Assembly (NCBI GenBank): GCA_945863605.1
Contig: CAMAZP010000001.1
Coordinates: 256,478 to 320,477 of the forward strand
Origin: Chitinophaga pinensis
GTDB taxonomy: Bacteria; Bacteroidota; Bacteroidia; Flavobacteriales_D; Crocinitomicaceae
Length of the DNA stretch: 64,000 bases
Reading direction: 5' to 3'
The notes under the pieces are model-generated. The model worked only from the letters and a program-made list of their open reading frames with translations. It was not told where the DNA came from and did no database searches. A program made the position numbers and the translations under genes. Every line of letters starts with the position of its first letter. Position 1 is the stretch's first letter. Below, piece after piece: positions 8,578 to 18,309 of this stretch.

Positions 8578-10683
8578 ATGGTTTCTTATATTCAAGCTAA
8601 CTCTAATCTTTCAGAAAAATCAATTGTAAATACACTTCAATTATTGAATGAAGGAGCAACAGTTCCTTTTATTGCGCGCTATCGCAAGGAAATGACTGGT
8701 GGTTTGGATGAAGTGGAAATTGCTTTGATTCGCGATCTTGGAAAGAAATACGATGAGTTAATTGCTCGACAGCAAACGATTTTAAATTCGATTGAAGAAC
8801 AAGGAAAATTAACTCCTGAATTAAAAGAAAAAATCACTACTTGTTTAGATGCTATCATTCTGGAAGACATTTACTTACCTTATAAACAGAAACGTCAAAC
8901 AAAAGGGGATAAAGCGAAGAAATTAGGTTTAGAGCCTTTAGCAAAAATGATTATGTCGCAGCGTGGTGGAGATCCGTTTTCAATGGCTGATAAATTTGTG
9001 AAGGGAGATGTAGAAGATGAAAAAATGGCTATTGATGGTGCAAAAGATATTATTGCTGAATGGATCAATGAAAATGGTGCAGCTCGCGCAAAAATTCGTT
9101 ATTTGTTCCAACGAAAGTCTTTGTTAGCCTCAAAAATGGTGAAAGGTAAAGAAGAAGAAGGTGCAAAATACCGCGATTATTTCGACTTTTCAGAACCTTT
9201 GTATAAATGTGCTTCTCATCGCTTATTAGCTTTGGTTCGTGCTGAACGTGAAGGTTTTATTTCCTTAAAAGCACAACCCGACCAAGCGGAAGCGATTGAA
9301 TCTTTAGAACGCTTTTTTGTGAAAGGAAATGACGCTTGTGCAACAATTGTGGGTGAAGCGTGTAAAGAATCTTACAAACGTTTGATGTGTCCTTCGCTTG
9401 AAAATGAAATTTTGAGTGAAGCCAAAGAAAAAGCGGATAAAGAAGCGATTAAGATTTTTACGACGAATTTACGCCAATTACTTTTAGCGCCACCTTTGGG
9501 TTCAAAGCGAATTTTGGCAATTGACCCGGGATTTAGAACGGGTTGTAAAGTAGTGTGCATTGATGAATCAGGAGATTTGTTAATGAATCAAACGATATAC
9601 CCACATCCACCGCAAAATGAAAGTTCGGCCGCAAAATCAAAAATTGCACAGTTTGTACAAGCGTATAAAATTCAAGCGATTGCGATTGGCGATGGAACAG
9701 CAGGTCGAGAAACGGAAGCCTTAATTAAACAAATTCGTTTCGACCGCGAAGTCGAGGTATTTGTGGTGCGTGAAGATGGTGCTTCGATTTATTCTGCTAG
9801 TCCAATTGCTCGCAAGGAATTCCCAACGTATGATGTTACTGTTCGTGGTTCTGTTTCCATTGGTCGACGTTTGATGGATCCATTGGCGGAATTGGTGAAA
9901 ATTGACCCAAAATCAATAGGAGTGGGGCAATATCAGCACGAAGTCAATCAAAATTTATTGAAAGATGCATTGGATGATGTAGTTATTTCGTGTGTAAACT
10001 CAGTAGGAGTGGATTTGAATACAGCCTCGCCTTATTTATTGAGTTACGTTTCTGGCTTGGGACCAACTTTAGCAGAAAATATTGTTGCATATCGTACTGA
10101 AAATGGTGGAATTCGCTCGCGTGAAGAATTGAAAAAAGTGAAACGTTTAGGTGAAAAAGCATACGAACAAGCAGCTGGATTTTTGCGCGTAAGAAACTCA
10201 GAAAATCCGTTAGATAATTCAGCGGTACATCCTGAAAGTTATAAAGTGGTGCAGTCAATGGCGAGGAAATTACAAGTGGATTTAAAGACTTTAATTGGCA
10301 ATGATGATTTATTGAAAGAAATAAAGAAAATTGATTTTCAGGAAATTGATTCCTACACATTTGATGACATCATAAAAGAGCTTAAAAAACCAGGACGCGA
10401 CCCACGAAAAAAAGCGAAAGTTTTGGAGTTTGATTCTTCCATTCGAACGATGGACGATTTGAGAATTGGAATGATTCTACCTGGAATTGTTACAAATGTA
10501 ACTGCTTTTGGAGCTTTTGTAAACATTGGAATCAAAGAAAATGGCTTGATTCACAAATCGAATTTAGCAGAAACCTACGTCGAAGATCCAGCACAGTTTA
10601 TTTCTTTACACGAACACGTTTCTGTTCAGGTTTTAGAGATTGATGCAAGTAGAAAACGAGTAGGGTTGAAGCGGGTGAAGTAA
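8578..10683 (+). CDS. tex: Tex family S1 RNA-binding transcription accessory protein
   Basis: LLNEGATVPFIARYRKEMTGGLDE, LAIDPGFRTGCKVVCID (YqgF-like), VNSVGVDLNTASPYLLSYVSGLGPTLAENIV (HhH), C-terminal S1 GMILPGIVTNVTAFGAFVNIG. Confidence 0.96.
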   Translation: MVSYIQANSNLSEKSIVNTLQLLNEGATVPFIARYRKEMTGGLDEVEIALIRDLGKKYDELIARQQTILNSIEEQGKLTPELKEKITTCLDAIILEDIYLPYKQKRQTKGDKAKKLGLEPLAKMIMSQRGGDPFSMADKFVKGDVEDEKMAIDGAKDIIAEWINENGAARAKIRYLFQRKSLLASKMVKGKEEEGAKYRDYFDFSEPLYKCASHRLLALVRAEREGFISLKAQPDQAEAIESLERFFVKGNDACATIVGEACKESYKRLMCPSLENEILSEAKEKADKEAIKIFTTNLRQLLLAPPLGSKRILAIDPGFRTGCKVVCIDESGDLLMNQTIYPHPPQNESSAAKSKIAQFVQAYKIQAIAIGDGTAGRETEALIKQIRFDREVEVFVVREDGASIYSASPIARKEFPTYDVTVRGSVSIGRRLMDPLAELVKIDPKSIGVGQYQHEVNQNLLKDALDDVVISCVNSVGVDLNTASPYLLSYVSGLGPTLAENIVAYRTENGGIRSREELKKVKRLGEKAYEQAAGFLRVRNSENPLDNSAVHPESYKVVQSMARKLQVDLKTLIGNDDLLKEIKKIDFQEIDSYTFDDIIKELKKPGRDPRKKAKVLEFDSSIRTMDDLRIGMILPGIVTNVTAFGAFVNIGIKENGLIHKSNLAETYVEDPAQFISLHEHVSVQVLEIDASRKRVGLKRVK

Positions 10684-10710
10684 AAAGTTAGAATTTATTA
10701 AGAAATTTAA

Positions 10711-11082
10711 ATGGAAAATTCCAAATCGCCTTATGATAGCTTGAAATTCAAAACGATTGATGAATATCACGATTTTCAAGCTCCTGAAATTCAACTAAAA
10801 TTACAAGAACTTAGAGAAATCATAAAAGAATCTTTGGTCGATTGTGAAGAGGTAATAAGTTATAATATGCCTGCTTTCAAGAAAAAAAAAGTTATAGTTT
10901 ACTATGCTGCAAATAAACATCATATTGGTTTTTACCCAACACCGACACCAATTATTGAATTTCAAAAAGAATTATTGCCTTACAAAACTTCAAAAGGAGC
11001 AATTCAATTCCCATTAAATGAGCCACTTCCAAAAGAATTGATTCAACGAATTGTAAAATTTAGGGACAATGAAGTTCGTTAA
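10711..11082 (+). CDS. DUF1801 / YdhG-like protein
   Basis: SYNMPAFKKKKVIVYYAANKHHIGFYPTP, SKGAIQFPLNEPLPKELIQRIVKFR. Confidence 0.8.
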   Translation: MENSKSPYDSLKFKTIDEYHDFQAPEIQLKLQELREIIKESLVDCEEVISYNMPAFKKKKVIVYYAANKHHIGFYPTPTPIIEFQKELLPYKTSKGAIQFPLNEPLPKELIQRIVKFRDNEVR

Positions 11083-11139
11083 TTCAATTTCCGTCTGAAC
11101 TAATATGTTATTAATACGTTATATTTAATTAAAACAAAT

Positions 11140-11751
11140 ATGGATAAATTTGATTTATTAAATAGCACGCTACTAAATACGATGACTTATCAAGCGTATT
11201 TTAAGCTTACTGAAGAACTACTTGGTGAAGGAAAAACAACTGGTCCCAATCAAACTGAAGATTATGTTCATTACACGAATTTGAATTTTCACAGAATGAA
11301 AAGATTGTATAAAACTGTAACCATCAATTCTGAATTAGCAACTCAAATTCAATCAATTACACTCCCTCAAACTTGGCTTGTGATATCTGAAGCTTGGTGT
11401 GGAGATGCAGCTCAAAATGTTCCAATTCTTCAAAAAATGGCTGATTTATCTCAAAATGTGGAGCTAAAAATAATTTTGAGAGATGAGAATTTAGAGTTAA
11501 TGGATTTGTATTTAACAAACGGTGGACGTTCAATTCCAAAGTTAATAGCATTGGATAATTCAACTCAAAATGAGTTATTCACTTGGGGCCCAAGACCTTC
11601 AACTATTCAAAAAGTGATGAATGAACTTAAAGCGGAGAATGTTAGTCAAATAAGTGAAATTGTTGAGAAAATTCAAATTGCTTACAATGCAGATAAAAGT
11701 CAATCTATTCAAAATGAGTTTCTACAATTACTAACAGAAAAAAATAATTAA
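11140..11751 (+). CDS. Thioredoxin-family protein
   Basis: TWLVISEAWCGDAAQNVPILQKMA, LRDENLELMDLYLTNGGRSIPKLIALD. Confidence 0.75.
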   Translation: MDKFDLLNSTLLNTMTYQAYFKLTEELLGEGKTTGPNQTEDYVHYTNLNFHRMKRLYKTVTINSELATQIQSITLPQTWLVISEAWCGDAAQNVPILQKMADLSQNVELKIILRDENLELMDLYLTNGGRSIPKLIALDNSTQNELFTWGPRPSTIQKVMNELKAENVSQISEIVEKIQIAYNADKSQSIQNEFLQLLTEKNN

Positions 11752-11753
11752 TT

Positions 11754-12182
11754 ATGCAAAATTACAAGAATCACCTGCGATTAAATCCTGCTCATCATTT
11801 TATCTTAATTCCAATTGTTGCAACCCTATTTATTTGGAGTATTGTTTACTTTTTTCAAAGTGAAAATGGGTTTACAGAAAAAATAATCTTTATACTTTTT
11901 AGCATTAGTCTCATTATTGTTTCAATGATTACGAGAGTTTACGCACTCAAAAATCAAGATCGTATCATTCGATTGGAAATGCGCCAACGCTATTTTGAAT
12001 TAACTGGAAAATCATTCAATGACAAGGAAAAACAATTACGACTTGGTCAAATAATAGCTTTACGTTTTGCTTCAAATGTTGAGCTTTTGGAATTAATTGA
12101 AAAATCGATTAAAGATAATTTAACGAATAAAGAAATCAAATTAGCAGTAAAAGATTGGCAAGCAGATACAAATAGAATATAG
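11754..12182 (+). CDS. Small membrane protein (DUF6526-like)
   Basis: Two predicted TM segments, then RVYALKNQDRIIRLEMRQRYFELTGKSF...LGQIIALRFASNVELLEL. Confidence 0.6.
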   Translation: MQNYKNHLRLNPAHHFILIPIVATLFIWSIVYFFQSENGFTEKIIFILFSISLIIVSMITRVYALKNQDRIIRLEMRQRYFELTGKSFNDKEKQLRLGQIIALRFASNVELLELIEKSIKDNLTNKEIKLAVKDWQADTNRI

Positions 12183-12190
12183 ACATTACA

Positions 12191-13351
12191 CTATTTCTCA
12201 TTTAATAAACCAATTGCTATCTTCATTCGAATGATTCTTTTCACAGAAGCATCAGCTTTGAGCTTGAAATTTTTATCTTTTCTGTAAGCACTCAGCAATT
12301 CGTCATGCGATTTCTTAACATCTAAAGGCATTAATAAAATATCACAACCTGCGTTGATTGCTTTAAATGAAGCTTGAGGAACACTTGCGACACCACCCAT
12401 ATTCATTGCGTCAGTTACAATTAGTCCTTCAAACTGTAGACTATCACGTAAAAGATTTGTCACAATTTTTTCAGAACAAGTTGAGGGTAGACCTTCAGTG
12501 TCGAATTTTTTATTGTTCACTACGGCAATATGAGCTACCATAATTGACAAAACACCATTATCAATTAATTCTGGATAATTTTTGACTTCCTTCATCTCAC
12601 CATCAATTGATTGTAAAGAGTGATGCGTGTCGCCTGAAACTAATCCATGTCCGGGGAAATGTTTAGCAGTGGCAATTATATTGTTTTTTTGAGTGATTTG
12701 GATAAATTCGTCAGACCATGGAATTAAATTTTCGGCGATTGCTCCAAAACCTCGGTAACCGACTGTTTTATTGGCTGACATATCTACAACAGGCGCAAAA
12801 TTATAATTGATTCCAATTGCATTTAAGTCAGTAGAAATCGTTTGAGCAACCATTGAAACTTCTTCAATAGAATTTACTTCATTTGCTTTTTTAACTTGAG
12901 TTGAACCTGTAATTTTACGGTTAACTAAACTTGGTTCAGCGTCAGCACTGTAAAGAAATGGTAAGTTTCCAATTTTTTTATTGCTTGTTTCAAAGTCCTT
13001 AATCCAAGTTGTGAATTCTTCTTTAGTCCCATTTAACATCAGAACACCACCTATTAATCGCTCTTTAATGTATTGATCAATTTGGTCTTTGGTCTTTCCT
13101 AAACGTCCAACTGCAGGCATGATTAATTGAGCGATTCTTGCAGTATCATCCAATTCTTTAAAAATGCGATCTACTTCTTTGTCAAGTTCTTTATTTTCGG
13201 TTAAAAAATCTGAAAGTGCAAAATTGATTTTTGAAATTGGTTGTTTGATTACTTTTTTTACTTCTTTAGTTGGACTTTGTGCGCAACTATGGAATAACAT
13301 TGAACTTAAAACAACAACTGATATTAATTTGAACATAATTTTTTTATTCAA
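12191..13351 (-). CDS. Glycoside hydrolase family 3 (beta-N-acetylhexosaminidase-like) lipoprotein
   Basis: Lipobox SMLFHSCAQS; NYNFAPVVDM, ATAKHFPGHGLVSGDTHHSLQ, GLIVTDAMNMGGV. Confidence 0.88.
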   Translation of the reverse strand: MNKKIMFKLISVVVLSSMLFHSCAQSPTKEVKKVIKQPISKINFALSDFLTENKELDKEVDRIFKELDDTARIAQLIMPAVGRLGKTKDQIDQYIKERLIGGVLMLNGTKEEFTTWIKDFETSNKKIGNLPFLYSADAEPSLVNRKITGSTQVKKANEVNSIEEVSMVAQTISTDLNAIGINYNFAPVVDMSANKTVGYRGFGAIAENLIPWSDEFIQITQKNNIIATAKHFPGHGLVSGDTHHSLQSIDGEMKEVKNYPELIDNGVLSIMVAHIAVVNNKKFDTEGLPSTCSEKIVTNLLRDSLQFEGLIVTDAMNMGGVASVPQASFKAINAGCDILLMPLDVKKSHDELLSAYRKDKNFKLKADASVKRIIRMKIAIGLLNEK

Positions 13352-13446
13352 AACTAATTACTTTATAAGGTAAAAAATTAGTTGATTATTAAATTAACTA
13401 ATATTAAAAAGTTGAAAACTGATAGTAGTATCTTTTTACAATCAAC

Positions 13447-14130
13447 TCAATACAAGTCTTTTCTATATCCAACGTTAAATGTAAAAAACAATTGAGAATA
13501 TAATTGAGAAAAGGACGCTGTTTGATTGTTAGCTTTTCCGAAAAGAGCATACTGCCCATTAATATCAAAATAAAAAGTTCCAGTAGCAGGAATTGTGTAT
13601 TTAAGTCCTCCTTGAAGTCCTGCCGCAATACTTATTATGTTTCCTTTATCTTGTTCATTGGGAGAAGTGATATAATTTGGTTCCCATTGAAATACACCTG
13701 TAACATCACTTTTTTCATAATCTCTTTTTACTGTATTAAAAAACAACATGAAATTAGTGCCACCATATAGTGAAAAACCATTGTCATAATCGTTCCCCAA
13801 ATATCTTCTTGTTCCACCTTCAATCGTAAAATAACTAGTCTTTGAAACATAATTTACAGAAAGCACATTAGGTGTTGTCGTAACATCAACAGCCGTTACA
13901 TATGTGGAATACTTATCATCTTCTTTTTGAGGGAAATAATATCCAACTCGACCATAAAAAGTAACATCATTGCTTCTTGGCAATTCAATTCCACCATGGA
14001 AACCAAAAAATGGTTTAGGAACAGTAAATCCTTTTAAAACTCCAGTTCCTGCATTAATACTAATTTGAGAAATTGATTGAAAGGACAATACAATCATTAA
14101 AAAAGCAACCGAAAGTTTCATATTTTTCAT
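13447..14130 (-). CDS. Secreted/outer-membrane beta-barrel-like hypothetical protein
   Basis: Signal peptide MKNMKLSVAFLMIVLSFQSISQ; alternating amphipathic strands and C-terminal aromatic residue. Confidence 0.6.
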   Translation of the reverse strand: MKNMKLSVAFLMIVLSFQSISQISINAGTGVLKGFTVPKPFFGFHGGIELPRSNDVTFYGRVGYYFPQKEDDKYSTYVTAVDVTTTPNVLSVNYVSKTSYFTIEGGTRRYLGNDYDNGFSLYGGTNFMLFFNTVKRDYEKSDVTGVFQWEPNYITSPNEQDKGNIISIAAGLQGGLKYTIPATGTFYFDINGQYALFGKANNQTASFSQLYSQLFFTFNVGYRKDLY

Positions 14131-14645
14131 TTTAATTTAAAATTTGGACAATCATTTTTGTGAGCTCCTGGTAAAATCGTTATGCTCATTAAAAATTCAT
14201 TCACAATTTCTTTGCCAACAAATTTAAAGTTCTTTTTAAATAATTTTACCCAATCTTCTAAAGTAATTTCACCTTGAAGTTTCAACCAATTATAAAAAGA
14301 ACCATTTTCTTCAACAATTTTAATTACTTGTTTAGCATTATTGATAACAGCATTAATCTTTAATTTGTTTCGTATAATCCCTTTGTTTTGTAATAATTCT
14401 TCAATTTTATAATCATCGTACATGGCGATTTTGTAAAAGTTATAATTATCAAAAGCTACAAGAAATACATCTTGTTTCTTTAAAATGGTTTCCCAAGAAA
14501 GACCTGCTTGATTAATTTCTAGAATTAATCGGCCAAATAATTCAAAGTCATCTGTCAATTCAACTCCATAAAATTTATCATGGTAAACTCTATGAACATT
14601 GTCAATCGGTAAATTTTTACAAAAATCACAATAAGACATAATCAA
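14127..14645 (-). CDS. tag: DNA-3-methyladenine glycosylase I
   Basis: YHDKFYGVELTDDFELFGRLILEINQAGLSWETILKKQ...FDNYNFYKIA...RNKLKINAVINNAK; 4-nt overlap with the following gene. Confidence 0.88.
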   Translation of the reverse strand: MIMSYCDFCKNLPIDNVHRVYHDKFYGVELTDDFELFGRLILEINQAGLSWETILKKQDVFLVAFDNYNFYKIAMYDDYKIEELLQNKGIIRNKLKINAVINNAKQVIKIVEENGSFYNWLKLQGEITLEDWVKLFKKNFKFVGKEIVNEFLMSITILPGAHKNDCPNFKLK

Positions 14646-14680
14646 ATATATGCTTATTATTTTGATTTAGAAATATTTAC

Positions 14681-14688
14681 TATTTTTG
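14681..14688 (+). promoter_or_regulatory. Candidate -7 element TATTTTTG upstream of the 14703 gene
   Basis: TAnnTTTG match with TTTG 16 bp upstream (14661-14664). Confidence 0.3.
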
Positions 14689-14702
14689 TTTTAATAATTA
14701 AT

Positions 14703-15668
14703 GTGAAAAAACAACACTTTTTTTCTTTTGTTTTAGCAACGCTGTCTTTTGTAGCTGCAAAATCCCTTGAAGAAGTAGGGGTAGAAAATTATTATTACCA
14801 AAAAGCTACAAATTTTTATAAAGAAGATGGGTATTTTGACTTAATCCATCCTACAGAGGTAAATGTACTACCGATGGGGGTTTCGTCTTTTTCTGATTTA
14901 ACCTCAATGGATTCAACACATCTTGTTGGTATTGTGCCCAATAGTGGTGAAGTTGTTTTTTTAGATTTAATAGATTATTCGATTTCTAGCAAACTTTCTT
15001 TAGGAAGCGATCACAAATTTGTTGCTATTTCGAAAATAGATTCAACCTTAATCCTAATGGATTCTGAAAGTAAAGTACATTTTTTACTACCTCCTTATGA
15101 CGTAAATTCATTCGCATCTTCCAATAACACTAAAGAAAATTTCAATTCAGTTGGAATCTGTTTGCATCAATCTACAAAAAGGCTTTTTCTTATTTCTGAA
15201 GTTCAAGAAAAAGAAGAAGGTCAATTTTCTAGTTTTTTGTATGCTTTTAATTTGAATAAAAATCAATTGAGAGATGAACCAATATTTGAGATTAATTCTA
15301 CTGATATTGAAACATTTGCATTAAACAACAATTTATCGCTTCCCATTACTTTTGTCACAAATTCTGGTGATACAATTCAGGGTTTAGATTTTAACCCATC
15401 GGCAATTGCTGTTCACCCAAAAACGAATGAAATTTATATTCTTTCTTCAACTGATAGAAGCCTAATTGTTTACAATCAATTTGGAGAAATAGTTAATTAT
15501 ACAACGCTCGATTCATCGATTTTCCCAAGACCTTCTGGTATGACATTTCAAGAAAATGGAGACTTGTTAATTTCAAATTCAGAATTATTAAATCCTTCAA
15601 TAGTCAAGTTGAAATGGAACAAATTGTATCAATCACTTGAAGGTCATGGTTTAATTTTCGGACGTTAA
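14703..15668 (+). CDS. SdiA-regulated-like / beta-propeller hypothetical protein
   Basis: Signal-like N-terminus; DLTSMDSTHLVGIVPNSGEVVFLDL, LDFNPSAIAVHPKTNEIYILSSTDRSLIVYN, FPRPSGMTFQENGDLLISNS; GTG start. Confidence 0.6.
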   Translation: MKKQHFFSFVLATLSFVAAKSLEEVGVENYYYQKATNFYKEDGYFDLIHPTEVNVLPMGVSSFSDLTSMDSTHLVGIVPNSGEVVFLDLIDYSISSKLSLGSDHKFVAISKIDSTLILMDSESKVHFLLPPYDVNSFASSNNTKENFNSVGICLHQSTKRLFLISEVQEKEEGQFSSFLYAFNLNKNQLRDEPIFEINSTDIETFALNNNLSLPITFVTNSGDTIQGLDFNPSAIAVHPKTNEIYILSSTDRSLIVYNQFGEIVNYTTLDSSIFPRPSGMTFQENGDLLISNSELLNPSIVKLKWNKLYQSLEGHGLIFGR

Positions 15669-15840
15669 TTTTTTTACAAGCATTAAATTCGTGTAAATTA
15701 AAGCAATTCGTTTCTAAATTTATCTATAAGTCACTAGCAGCTTTTTTAGACATTTATTCTTCAATTTATTTCAATTTATATCCTTTAAATATGTTAGCTC
15801 GTACAAGAACTAACACCTTTTCTCTCCACCAATAATTTAT

Positions 15841-15848
15841 TAACTTTG
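15841..15848 (+). promoter_or_regulatory. Candidate -7 element TAACTTTG for pheT
   Basis: TAnnTTTG match 21 bp upstream of ATG. Confidence 0.35.
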
Positions 15849-15869
15849 CTACCACTTTAAAAATCACTC

Positions 15870-18305
15870 ATGAAAATCTCTTTCAATTGGCTTAAAAATT
15901 ACGTTTCAACTGAACTAAATATTGATGAAATTTCTAAAATCCTAACTGATACTGGCTTAGAAGTGGAAGGGGTTGAAAAAATGGAAGCAGTACAAGGCGG
16001 ATTAGACGGCGTTGTGATTGGTAAAGTTTTGACTTGCGAAAAACATCCCGATGCTGACAAATTAAAAGTTACTACTGTCGATATTGGCACAGAAATCTTA
16101 CAAATTGTTTGTGGCGCTTTAAATGTTGCCGCTGGACAAAAAGTAGTTGTTGCCACTGTTGGTTGCACTTTGTATCCGAAGCCAGATGAAGCTTTCAAAA
16201 TTAAAGCAGCAAAAATTAGAGGTGTTGAATCTTTCGGAATGTTGTGCGCTGAAGATGAACTAGGTTTAGGAACTTCGCACGCAGGAATTTTAGTTTTACC
16301 TGATCATATCGAAACAGGTTCATCTGCAGCGAGTTATTTTGATTTAGAAGACGATTTTCAAATAGAAATAGGATTAACTCCAAACCGTTCTGACGCAATG
16401 GGACACATTGGTGTGGCTCGAGATTTAGTAGCTTATTTTAATTTTCACCAAGGAAAAAATTCCTCAATCGTTTGGCCAGCAACCAAAGAATTAAAGGCTG
16501 AAAACACACATTTACCAATAAAAATATCTGTTGAAGATATAGCTAATTGCGACCGCTATTGTGGGGTGACAATTGCCAACGTGAAAGTGCAAGCTTCTCC
16601 AGAATGGTTGCAAAAAAGATTGCGCGCAGTTGGACTTTCTCCAATCAATAATGTGGTTGATGTTACCAATTTTGTGATGCGTGAATTAGGAACACCTTTG
16701 CACGCTTTTGATGTTGAGAAATTGAATGGTAAAATCGTTGTCAAAAAAGCAATTGAAGGGCAAGTTTTCAAAACGTTAGACGGCGTTGAAAGAACCTTGA
16801 AAGGAGAAGAGTTGATGATTACAAATGGTACTGAAAATTTGTGTATCGCAGGTGCTTTCGGTGGCGCAGATTCTGGAATCAATGAGCAAACTCAAGATGT
16901 ATTCTTGGAATCAGCTATATTTAATGCTGTTTCTGTTAGAAAAACGGCCAAAATTCACGGTTTAAATACCGATGCAAGTTTTCGTTTCGAACGTGGTGTT
17001 GACCCAGAATTAACACTTTATGCATTGCGTCGTGCGGCTCATTTGATACAAGAAATTGCAGGTGGAGAAATTGCAATGGACGAAAAGGATTTACTAATCA
17101 ATCCAGTTTCTAAGCGAGTAATAACCGTAAATCTAAACAAAATCAATCGTTTAATTGGAAGTGAAATTTCAAAAGAAGCAGTTGTTCAAATCCTAGAGAA
17201 TTTGGACTTTAAGATTTTGACATCAACTGAATTAGACTTAGAAATTGAAATTCCAAGTTACAGAACAGATGTTCACCGTGAAGCTGATGTTACAGAAGAA
17301 ATTCTGCGTATTTATGGCTTCAATTTAGTACCAATTCCTGAAAAATGGAATATTTCTTTACCGATTTCTGAAGCTATAAATGCTGACAAACTTCAAGCTA
17401 CAATTGCTGAGTTTTTGGTTGGAAAAGGATTCAACGAGGCTTTGAATAATTCATTGACAAAAGGAGTTTATGTAGAAAAATTAGGCGGAGAAACGTTAAA
17501 AGTCGAACATCAAGTGGAAATGTTAAATCCCTTGAGTCAAGATTTAAATGTGTTGAGACAAACTTTGCTTTTTGGTTTGATGGAAAACATTCAACACAAC
17601 CAAAACCGTCAGTATCCGAATGTTAAATTATTTGAATATGGTAAAACTTATTTCAAATATGCGTCAGGATTCAATGAGCAACGCACGATTTCATTCGTAC
17701 TAACGGGTTCAAAATCAGAAGAATCTTGGAATAATACATCAGAAACAGTATCCTACTTTACCTTAAAAGGAATCATTATTTCTCTTTTAAATCGTTTGGG
17801 ATTAACGTCTAATATCCAGGAAAAATCGTTAGAAAGTGATTTGTTTCAAGATGCTGAAAAAATCGAAATCTTCAAAAAATCAATTGTAGAGATTGGAATA
17901 GTTTCGTCCAAGATTCAAAAATACTTTGACGTTAAAAATCCTGTTTACTTCGCTTCGATTGATTTTGATGTATTGTTAGATACCTTGAAAACAGTTAAAA
18001 TCAAATTCAAAGATTTACCGAAAGCTTTTGCTATTAGACGTGATTTTTCATTGTTAGTGAATAAGGAAACAAAATTCTCGGAATTAGAGACTGCTGCAAG
18101 AAAAAGTGAGAAAAAATTGCTTCAAAGTGTGAATTTATTTGATGTTTACGAAGGTGACAAATTGGAAGCTGGCAAGAAATCGTATGCACTTTCATTTATT
18201 CTACAAGATGGTGACCGTACCTTAAATGATCAAGAAATTGACAAAGCAATGGAGTTAATCCGCTTAGGTATTGAGAAGGAAACGGGGGCAGTTTTGAGAG
18301 GATAA
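15870..18305 (+). CDS. pheT: Phenylalanine--tRNA ligase beta subunit
   Basis: MKISFNWLKNYVSTELNIDEI, GLTPNRSDAMGHIGVARDL, VVDVTNFVMRELGTPLHAFD, C-terminal FDX-ACB domain. Confidence 0.97.
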   Translation: MKISFNWLKNYVSTELNIDEISKILTDTGLEVEGVEKMEAVQGGLDGVVIGKVLTCEKHPDADKLKVTTVDIGTEILQIVCGALNVAAGQKVVVATVGCTLYPKPDEAFKIKAAKIRGVESFGMLCAEDELGLGTSHAGILVLPDHIETGSSAASYFDLEDDFQIEIGLTPNRSDAMGHIGVARDLVAYFNFHQGKNSSIVWPATKELKAENTHLPIKISVEDIANCDRYCGVTIANVKVQASPEWLQKRLRAVGLSPINNVVDVTNFVMRELGTPLHAFDVEKLNGKIVVKKAIEGQVFKTLDGVERTLKGEELMITNGTENLCIAGAFGGADSGINEQTQDVFLESAIFNAVSVRKTAKIHGLNTDASFRFERGVDPELTLYALRRAAHLIQEIAGGEIAMDEKDLLINPVSKRVITVNLNKINRLIGSEISKEAVVQILENLDFKILTSTELDLEIEIPSYRTDVHREADVTEEILRIYGFNLVPIPEKWNISLPISEAINADKLQATIAEFLVGKGFNEALNNSLTKGVYVEKLGGETLKVEHQVEMLNPLSQDLNVLRQTLLFGLMENIQHNQNRQYPNVKLFEYGKTYFKYASGFNEQRTISFVLTGSKSEESWNNTSETVSYFTLKGIIISLLNRLGLTSNIQEKSLESDLFQDAEKIEIFKKSIVEIGIVSSKIQKYFDVKNPVYFASIDFDVLLDTLKTVKIKFKDLPKAFAIRRDFSLLVNKETKFSELETAARKSEKKLLQSVNLFDVYEGDKLEAGKKSYALSFILQDGDRTLNDQEIDKAMELIRLGIEKETGAVLRG

Positions 18306-18309
18306 TCTA

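Noticed and set aside
9983-10360. 125-aa minus-strand ORF inside tex
   Set aside because: Antisense shadow of a conserved gene with no coherent domain.
13404-13628. 74-aa minus-strand ORF overlapping the beta-barrel gene in another frame
   Set aside because: The 13447-14130 frame has a signal peptide and barrel pattern; the alternative has neither.
16556-16882. 108-aa antisense ORF in pheT
   Set aside because: Shadow ORF inside pheT; no independent support.
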